NCBI RefSeq assembly: GCF_964355755.1
Contig: NC_092671.1
Location: forward strand, 34,863,304 to 34,927,303
Direction of reading: 5' to 3'
Source: Antedon mediterranea
Lineage: Eukaryota > Echinodermata > Crinoidea > Comatulida > Antedonidae
DNA length: 64,000 nucleotides
Of the stretch, positions 57,984 through 64,000 are shown in pieces. Within the stretch, counting starts at the first letter, position 1, and every line of letters starts with the position of its first letter. The position numbers and the translations under genes are program-made. The notes under the pieces are model-generated. The model was not told the origin of the DNA and did no database searches. It saw only the letters and a list, made by a program, of their open reading frames with translations.

Positions 57984-59498
57984 TTAGTTGTTCAATGTAG
58001 CATAAGTGACGCTTTGCTCTGTGTCTATTATTTCACCTGAAGTGAATTTTCTAAGATCCAACTCAGCATAGTTTAGTCCCTCTGCATTTAGCATGACCTC
58101 AGCATCTCGTGTAAAATTTTTGTTCTCATATAGAGCTTCATCATTGCCATGTGTATTGCTAAGAATATCACAATTGTTGACATCATTTTGATTCGGCACT
58201 GATACATTATCACATGGGTCTTCACCTTCATCTACGTTTGTTGTCATTCTATTTCTCTTTTTAACAACAACTGCATACAACTGTGTTTCATTAACCTGAC
58301 GTATTTCCGATTTGTTAGATTTATTGCTAAATAAGATAATGCATACTTTTTTGCGATTAAGAACAACTATCAACAATATCACGACAGCTATAGCAACAGT
58401 GACTGTTCCTATAATCACTGCAACTATATATGATTCCGAATCGCTGTTTTCAAGTTTAGTTGTAGGCCCATCACTACTATTAAAGTCCTGATCATTGTAA
58501 ATAAATGTCGTTGGTAGAATATCGATCTCTCGTGTTATGGTCAAAGTAGTAGATGAATTCCAAACCATTCCATTTTCTCTTACAAAACATGTAATGATAA
58601 ATAATTGATTTTCAAGTAAAGTATTATTAAGCTTAAGGTCTATGATGTTAAAAATTGATGTCCTGGAAGTAAAGATGTCTCCAGGAACATATGGTGAGAC
58701 CCGCCATTCATACTGGAGATTAGTTGTCTTAAAGTTTCTTGCAAAACACTGGAAATGAACATCATCCGCTTTTTGCACTAATAGTAATCTAGGTTTAATT
58801 TCCACATCAGGTAATAATACATTAAGTCTGATTGTACATGTTTTGATCTCTTCCAAAGCTTCACTATCAAGATAGCATGTTAATTCAGTGTCATTCCTTT
58901 CAATTATAATGTTATCAGATCTTACCTCTTTGTAGTCAATTATATCACTTACAATATTCTCAGCAACACTGACGTCAGATACCATGATTTTAAGATTTGG
59001 TGATGTACTTCTATGGTCTCTTGAATTACAATGAAATGTTATTGACTCCCCAATGTATAACTTTGTTTTTTCTGAAATCCAATTATAATTTCTCTTTAAC
59101 CAACACTTAGGAGAGGTTTCAGATGGTTGCTGATATACTGTTAGTGTGGCAGTAGCAGGTTTTGGATAGAAAGAGTATACATTGTCATTATAAAAATACC
59201 CGCATTCATAGAGTCCAGCATCAGAAAGTTGTACGTTTGAAATCGTTAAACGGTAAAATGAATTGTCAAACGAAACTGAGTATTTGCTTGGAGTATACAC
59301 CGTGTTGCCCCATGTAAGTAACCGAGTTCTGTAATACCAAAGCAATGTATATCCAGTTGCTTTACAACTGAAGACAACATCTGAGCCAATTCTTACTTGA
59401 GCGTCGTCTGGACCAGAAATTAAAGACAGGCTGTTGACAGTAGAAATTAAAATAATTATAATGTAAGCATATACTCTAAATAGTCTGACAAACTTCAT
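57984..59498 (-). CDS. Gene D: intronless three-Ig inhibitory-type receptor with ITIMs
   Basis: 504 aa, single exon, tandem paralogue of gene C. Signal peptide about 1-23; V-like Ig1 about 25-122 (C45, W54, DAGLYEC at 93-99); Ig2 about 131-229 (C157, C208); Ig3 about 232-323 (C251, W265, C304). TM about 357-380, uncharged. Tail: QLYAVV (Y408), ALYENK (Y457, GRB2-type YxN), LNYAEL (Y477, ITIM) and VTYATL (Y499, ITIM). The spacing from YEN to the last ITIM matches gene C, but the VYYSSI site of gene C is deleted (NVSVPN here). The V domain is the most divergent part between C and D; Ig2 keeps IIIERNDTELTCYLDSEALE. Predicted surface inhibitory receptor; partner and ligand unknown. Confidence 0.92.
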   Translation of the reverse strand: MKFVRLFRVYAYIIIILISTVNSLSLISGPDDAQVRIGSDVVFSCKATGYTLLWYYRTRLLTWGNTVYTPSKYSVSFDNSFYRLTISNVQLSDAGLYECGYFYNDNVYSFYPKPATATLTVYQQPSETSPKCWLKRNYNWISEKTKLYIGESITFHCNSRDHRSTSPNLKIMVSDVSVAENIVSDIIDYKEVRSDNIIIERNDTELTCYLDSEALEEIKTCTIRLNVLLPDVEIKPRLLLVQKADDVHFQCFARNFKTTNLQYEWRVSPYVPGDIFTSRTSIFNIIDLKLNNTLLENQLFIITCFVRENGMVWNSSTTLTITREIDILPTTFIYNDQDFNSSDGPTTKLENSDSESYIVAVIIGTVTVAIAVVILLIVVLNRKKVCIILFSNKSNKSEIRQVNETQLYAVVVKKRNRMTTNVDEGEDPCDNVSVPNQNDVNNCDILSNTHGNDEALYENKNFTRDAEVMLNAEGLNYAELDLRKFTSGEIIDTEQSVTYATLNN

Positions 59499-59526
59499 TG
59501 TAGGTTTAGCACGAATAAATGGTTGC

Positions 59527-59537
59527 GTTTCAGTTTC
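59527..59537 (-). promoter_or_regulatory. IRF/ISRE-like GAAACTGAAAC, gene D
   Basis: Identical to the gene C motif, 29 bases 5' of the ATG, near the predicted start site set by the TATA at 59563. Confidence 0.35.
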
Positions 59538-59562
59538 TACTCAGCTTTACACTGAGCTATGT

Positions 59563-59570
59563 GTTTTATA
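59563..59570 (-). promoter_or_regulatory. TATA box, gene D
   Basis: TATAAAAC on the - strand, 65 bases 5' of the ATG. Predicts transcription starting about 30 bases downstream, near 59535. Confidence 0.5.
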
Positions 59571-59626
59571 ATTTAAAATAAATTATTTCCTGATATACAA
59601 CGCTTAGCAGCCAAAATGGAGGAAAG

Positions 59627-59636
59627 GGGAATTTCC
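59627..59636. promoter_or_regulatory. kappaB-type site, gene D
   Basis: GGGAATTTCC fits the NF-kappaB/Rel consensus GGGRNWYYCC perfectly, about 60 bases upstream of the TATA box. The aligned position in gene C (56802-56811, GAGGATTTCC) has one key mismatch; gene E has none. Confidence 0.5.
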
Positions 59637-59686
59637 TAAAACATACAATTCATGACAAACATCGTTCTTTCAGGATGGGTATGACT

Positions 59687-59712
59687 ACTCGATACGATCT
59701 CTGGTATCGAGT
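59687..59712. promoter_or_regulatory. Conserved upstream palindrome, gene D
   Basis: ACTCGATAC-GATCTCTG-GTATCGAGT: perfect 9-bp arms, 189-214 bases upstream of the ATG. Confidence 0.65.
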
Positions 59713-61059
59713 ATTTTAGGTTGATTATGAAATAAACAAAGTATCAGTTAAACAATAAGGAAATACAATGCCCTTCTTCCATACAATGTGTTTGTTATGC
59801 TGCATTTAATAAATCAAAATAGTTATTGTATATCAAATGTAAGGTGTGTCAGTATTCAATTGGACATAAACCACTTGCATTATTATTATAAGACTTTTCG
59901 ATGGTTATTATACTTATATTTGAAAAAACTGTGCAACAAAATAATTTTCAGATGTAATATAACACAATGCTTTTAATACCTTTTAATTGCAACTGATTAA
60001 TTTATGTTTACAGCAAAATTCTATAATATACATTAATTATTATTATAAAATATCTGTAAAATAAAAATCAATGATAATATAATCAATTAAAAGAATCTAG
60101 AGAAGAAAATATGGTATAAATTATCTTTCATATTTCCCATGTTTTTGACCTTTTTTAATTATCTGTTAATAACAGTAACTGACAGAGAGGCAATAAATAT
60201 CCAGTATTATGCAATTCTTGGTAAATTCTGGAAAACATAATTATAGTTTGTATATTAATACGCCATACGATTACATGACCTATACTTTTCTTATAGTCTA
60301 TATACTTCCTATTTACAATTAATCATAACATGATTTTTTTCAATTTTCTAAATTAGACCATTGTGGTAAATCAAAGCACATATTTCCTGTATTTTTTATT
60401 TTTTTTTTTTTTAAATTAATTAATTTTTTACATACAATTCAAGAAACATTTTCGATAGGCTCAGAAAGACTAGGTTTTATAAATACAACGGCTTCACAGT
60501 ATTCAATATTCACCAATTATTATACTGTTGTAACTGATTAGTTTACTGTGTACAGCAAAAGACTAAAAATAAAAGCTGATTAATAATATAAAATATTGAG
60601 GTACATCTGATTAGTTTAATATAAAAACGATTAGCTACGGAAGTATAAACACAAAGAAGTTACATTTCATACTACTAATATTTTGTAAATATTTACAATC
60701 TATCTTATTCAATCATTAATTTATTGAATTTAATTATAAAAAAAACTAAACGTGTGGCAAAACCCAGCCTTGGCACAGCAACTTTATGAGACATTCTGAT
60801 AATTAGTAAAATTCAGATAATGGTAGCTTGTTTATTAATCTTAGATATGATATATGTTTGTATAGGTAACACTATTTAGGCTACTATTGATCACCTAAAT
60901 TATGCTGGGTTATTTTACTTATACTTTTTTATCATCATCTCTGGTTTTTTGTCGCGTGCAAACGCGACTCTACAGCTCACTATGTCGGTCGGTCGGTCGG
61001 TCAGTAAACACTAACTCAAATTTGCAGCCATGTGACGGTGACCATCACGTGAAATATCT
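59713..61059. other. Intergenic gap between genes D and E
   Basis: AT-rich, about 1.3 kb. CGGTCGGTCGGTCGGTCAGT at about 60985 is a short tetranucleotide repeat. No coding exon is seen. Confidence 0.5.
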
Positions 61060-61138
61060 TGTTCAGCAAAGTTTTTTTTCAGATCCAATGTTTAGCCATC
61101 GTGTGTGATACCTTGTAAACAGGTTCTCAGTTCTCATA
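61060..61138 (-). pseudogene. Decayed ITIM tail downstream of the gene E stop
   Basis: Immediately past the gene E stop the - strand still matches the C/D tail: TATGAGAAC (YEN), then TTTACA, CTAAA and TTTGCTGAAC, corresponding to TATGCTGAGC in gene C. The frame is shifted and the ITIM tyrosine codon position reads TTT. It is the untranslated remnant of the lost inhibitory tail. Confidence 0.7.
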
Positions 61139-62473
61139 TTAAACTTCATCATCTTCATTGGATACAGATAAATAATAAATAGCATTATCACAAGAAACTC
61201 CACTTTTGTGTACATTAGTTGTCATTCTTATTCTCTTATTAACGAACGAGTCTAATTTATTGTCATTATCCTGGGTTTCTGATTTTATAAATTTATTGCT
61301 GAACAGGATTCGGCGTAATGTTTGCCGATTAATAATAACTATTAACAATATTGCAGTTATAGCAATGACGGCCCTTCCTATAACCACTCCCACTATTACT
61401 AGTTCAGATTTGTTGCTATCAAGTTTAGATAGTCCATCAATATTACTATTAGAGTCCTGATTATCGTCAAGAACTATCGGTGGTAGATTAATATGGATCT
61501 CTCGTGTTATGTTTAAAGTAGTGGATGAATTCCAAACCATTCCATCTTTTCTTACAAAACATGTAATGGTATATAGTTGACTATCGACTAAAGTATTACT
61601 AAGCTTAAGATCTATGATGTCAAAGCTTGACGTTGTGGAATTAACAATGTCTCCAGAAATATATGGTGAGACCTGCCATTCATACTGGAGATTGTTTGTC
61701 TTAAAGTTTTTTGCAGAACAATGGAAATGAACAGCATCTGTCTCTTGCACTGATAGTAATTTAGGTTTGATTTCCACATCAGGTGACAATACATTAAGTT
61801 TGATTGTACAATTTCTTGTCTCATCCAAAGCTTCACTGTCAAGATAGCATGTCAATTCGGTATCTTTCCTTTCAATAATAATTGTATCAGATTTTACCCA
61901 TTTGAAATCAATGACATCACTTACAATATTATCAGAAACAATGACATCAGATACCGTGATGGTAAGATTTGGAGATGTATTTTTATGATCTACTGAGTCG
62001 CAATGAAATATGATTGACTCACCAATGTATAATGGTGTCTCGTAATAAATCCAATTAGCATTGCTTTTTAAAAAACACTGAGGAGAAGTTTGAGATGGTG
62101 GCTGGAGGAACGTTAGTTTAGCAGTCGCAGGATTTGGCTGGAAAGGTAGTGCATTTTTCCTATTATAACCAAACCGACACTCGTATAATCCAGCATCAGA
62201 AAACTGTACGTTTGAAATCGTTAAACGGTAAAATGAACTGTCAAAAGAAACAGAGTATTTGCTTCGAGACGTAGATCGAAACAACCGGTCACCCCTGGTA
62301 AGATACCGAGTTTCGTTTTTCCAATACAACGTGTAATTCATATAAGTCGCTTTACAGTTGAAGACAACGTCTGAGCCGATTCTTACTTGAGCATCTTTAG
62401 GGCCAGAAATTAAATTAAAAATAATTATTATGTAAGCATGTAGACAAATTTCAAATTGTCGGACAAACTTCAT
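61139..62473 (-). CDS. Gene E: tail-truncated paralogue with arginine in the TM helix
   Basis: 444 aa, single exon, third tandem copy. Signal segment about 1-20 is shorter than in C/D (the VNSLS part is missing). Ig1 about 22-122 (C40, W51, DAGLYEC at 93-99); Ig2 about 133-229 (C157, C209); Ig3 about 232-323 (C252, W265, C305). TM about 358-381 reads VGVVIGRAVIAITAILLIVI: Arg367 replaces Val of gene C within the membrane. The tail stops after SNEDDEV, just before the YEN/ITIM block; a TAA replaces the Leu codon of LYEN. The QLYxVV tyrosine is also gone (KLDSF). Only AIYYLSV (Y434) remains ITIM-like. A basic TM residue plus a short tail is the signature of activating receptors that pair with an ITAM adaptor. 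Alternatives: a decoy receptor, or a gene starting to decay, although the frame is intact. Confidence 0.88.
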   Translation of the reverse strand: MKFVRQFEICLHAYIIIIFNLISGPKDAQVRIGSDVVFNCKATYMNYTLYWKNETRYLTRGDRLFRSTSRSKYSVSFDSSFYRLTISNVQFSDAGLYECRFGYNRKNALPFQPNPATAKLTFLQPPSQTSPQCFLKSNANWIYYETPLYIGESIIFHCDSVDHKNTSPNLTITVSDVIVSDNIVSDVIDFKWVKSDTIIIERKDTELTCYLDSEALDETRNCTIKLNVLSPDVEIKPKLLSVQETDAVHFHCSAKNFKTNNLQYEWQVSPYISGDIVNSTTSSFDIIDLKLSNTLVDSQLYTITCFVRKDGMVWNSSTTLNITREIHINLPPIVLDDNQDSNSNIDGLSKLDSNKSELVIVGVVIGRAVIAITAILLIVIINRQTLRRILFSNKFIKSETQDNDNKLDSFVNKRIRMTTNVHKSGVSCDNAIYYLSVSNEDDEV

Positions 62474-62634
62474 TGTAAATTAACTAAAGACAAATTATAT
62501 GTTTCAATTGACTCAGCTTCACTGTAAATGTTATTTCACTGAAAAAACAAACCGATATGATTGAACTGTTCTAACTTAGAGGGATTCTGTATAATACCAC
62601 CAATTCAATTCATCCTTTCAGAGTGTATATTTCA

Positions 62635-62660
62635 ACTCGATACTATCAATGGTATCGGTT
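62635..62660. promoter_or_regulatory. Conserved upstream palindrome, gene E
   Basis: ACTCGATAC-TATCAATG-GTATCGGTT, 162-187 bases upstream of the ATG; one arm slightly decayed. Confidence 0.55.
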
Positions 62661-63500
62661 ATAAAAGCCTAGTGTCATAAATATATCATTGAAATCAGGA
62701 AACAAGCATTATGTCGCCGTAGGTATTCAAGTGGTTATTTTCAGATTTAATGTTTTTTACTAACTATATACAACGCATACTTTTTAGCAGTATGGAAGTT
62801 CAGATGGAAAAGATACCGCATAGATATTGTATTAATTTTTTCTAATAATATCAAGAGAATTTGAATGTATAGTCACATTTTAATTTAACTGGAGTCGAGA
62901 TTGATAACCGGAATGAATTGTCTTATGAAGTAGTCAATTTACGAAGTTTAACAAAAGATTGGAACAGTGAAGTGAAGGTATACCATTTGTTGACATAGAT
63001 GCATAATTGACACATAACAAGTCCTATTTAGTAGGCCTACACCCTTCAAATCCAAGTTAATTAGTATGCATTTCATCAGGGGATGGGAACCTCTTACCCA
63101 CTGCAGTTCTCCAGCAATATCCATCTTTGTCATTCCAAAACCTACGATAGAGGGTACTGTACTGTAAGTTTTTAGAAAAATAGTAGATCGTTATAAATGA
63201 TTGAGGAGGAAGAACATTGTATTGTGGTTGTATTATTTTTCCGATTTGGTACAGTATCTGTATCAACAAACATAATTTAGACTGTTTTACTGATTCATAT
63301 TCACCATCTTTCTTTGGAAATGATGAAACTAAAAATATACCAACATATGTTGCATTAATAACATCATCACAAATATAGATACTGTACACTACTACTACGG
63401 CTGTGTGTGTATATTTTACGTCGATCATCATTGGCTGCAAGTTATATGTATATACAGTTCCGCCAATCAAAACCTTATTCGTATTGATTGTTGCGATTCG
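62661..63500. other. Unassigned region upstream of gene E
   Basis: A 137-codon - strand frame (63470-63057) lies just left of the CpG-rich patch and could be a first exon. Its translation (e.g. RRFWNDKDGYCWR) matches no family I recognise, so it is not called. Confidence 0.3.
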
Positions 63501-63650
63501 TCAATTTTAACCAATAGAATTTCATGACGTTGACAATTGTTTCATCTTTCAACAACAAGTCGCCACCGCGCCAGCGCGCACACTATAATACACATTACAT
63601 GCGCATCGCAAACGTCACATTCTGTAATTTGTGCGCGTAGTAAAGTAACT
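63500..63650. promoter_or_regulatory. CpG-rich promoter-like patch
   Basis: The only locally GC/CpG-rich stretch in this end of the window: GCGCCAGCGCGCAC and ATGCGCATCGCAAACG (NRF1-like), with CCAAT boxes nearby (ACCAATAG at about 63510, GCCAATCA at about 63462) and GACGTT. It suggests a housekeeping-type promoter; direction unclear. Confidence 0.4.
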
Positions 63651-64000
63651 AGGCAGATTTAAATCTCTATAGTTACATATCAAAACAATTCCCGAGCCTA
63701 GTTTCGTTATAAATCATAATTCCAAATAATTCATTGAAAAAACCCTTATAAAAATACCTTTAATATTTCAATCATTCCTAAATAAGTAATTCAATAAAAT
63801 GAACAATTTTATATTAAAAAAAAGGTTATAAAATCGGATATTTAAACAAAATATATTACTATGCATAACCATGATAGAGTAGGGTAGGATTTAGTATGTC
63901 TATCTTTAATTTACTTATTTTTGTTCTAGAAAATTAAAAAATATTAATAATTAGAATTCTTCCAGGCCTATCCATATTATGACTTCACATGGATGTGCAT
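63651..64000. other. Right end of window, no gene seen
   Basis: AT-rich sequence without an open frame or recognisable element. Confidence 0.5.

Noticed and set aside
63057-63470. 137-codon - strand frame near the CpG-rich patch
   Set aside because: Composition and translation match no known domain. It may be an exon of a gene running out of the window, but nothing in the sequence proves coding.

Overview
The window looks like nuclear DNA of a marine invertebrate deuterostome, most likely an echinoderm. This rests on AT-rich sequence, genes split by GT-AG introns full of small transposons, frequent TAGGCCTA-type words, and a 5S-derived element whose body reads like echinoderm 5S rRNA. The species cannot be named from sequence alone.

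Layout. (1) 1-18092, + strand: the C-terminal half of DNAJC13/RME-8, 23 exons, 1106 codons plus stop, including the J domain; the gene starts left of the window. (2) 15150-16514, - strand: an intronless Ig-domain receptor nested inside DNAJC13 intron 21, with a cytoplasmic tail built from 22-residue repeats carrying YxxM motifs. (3) 18093-24962: repeat-rich intergenic DNA. (4) 24963-25739, - strand: a shorter paralogue of the nested receptor. (5) 27149-42756, - strand: a 16-exon Dbl-family RhoGEF (about 1289 aa) with a long Ser-rich N-terminus, a CxxC...CxxC knot, a DH domain and a probable PH-like domain; its 5' UTR starts further right. (6) 49510-51956, + strand: a 5'-truncated CR1/L2/Jockey-like LINE with an intact reverse transcriptase frame. 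(7) 54385-62473, - strand: three tandem intronless Ig receptors (here called C, D and E) plus one decayed tail relic. (8) 63500-63650: a CpG-rich promoter-like patch.

The biological centre is the receptor set. C and D have three Ig-like domains, a transmembrane helix and tails with two canonical ITIMs (LNYAEL and I/VTYATL) and a YENx motif of the GRB2-binding type; C has a third ITIM-like site. E is a close paralogue whose frame stops just before the YEN/ITIM block and whose transmembrane helix has gained an arginine. In vertebrates this is how an activating partner differs from its inhibitory relatives (KIR, LILR/PIR, SIRP). The nested gene A instead carries repeated overlapping YDYM/YMAM motifs, the preferred PI3K p85 SH2 site. 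The window may therefore hold an invertebrate paired-receptor cluster with inhibitory, putative activating and PI3K-docking members. C, D and E share an upstream palindrome (ACTCGATAC-N8-GTATCGAGT type) at a fixed distance from the ATG, and D has a perfect kappaB-type decamer.

Check on the gene models: the 23 DNAJC13 exons and the 16 RhoGEF exons each join in one open frame with matching phases and a length divisible by three. All functional statements come from motif reading; no database search was run.
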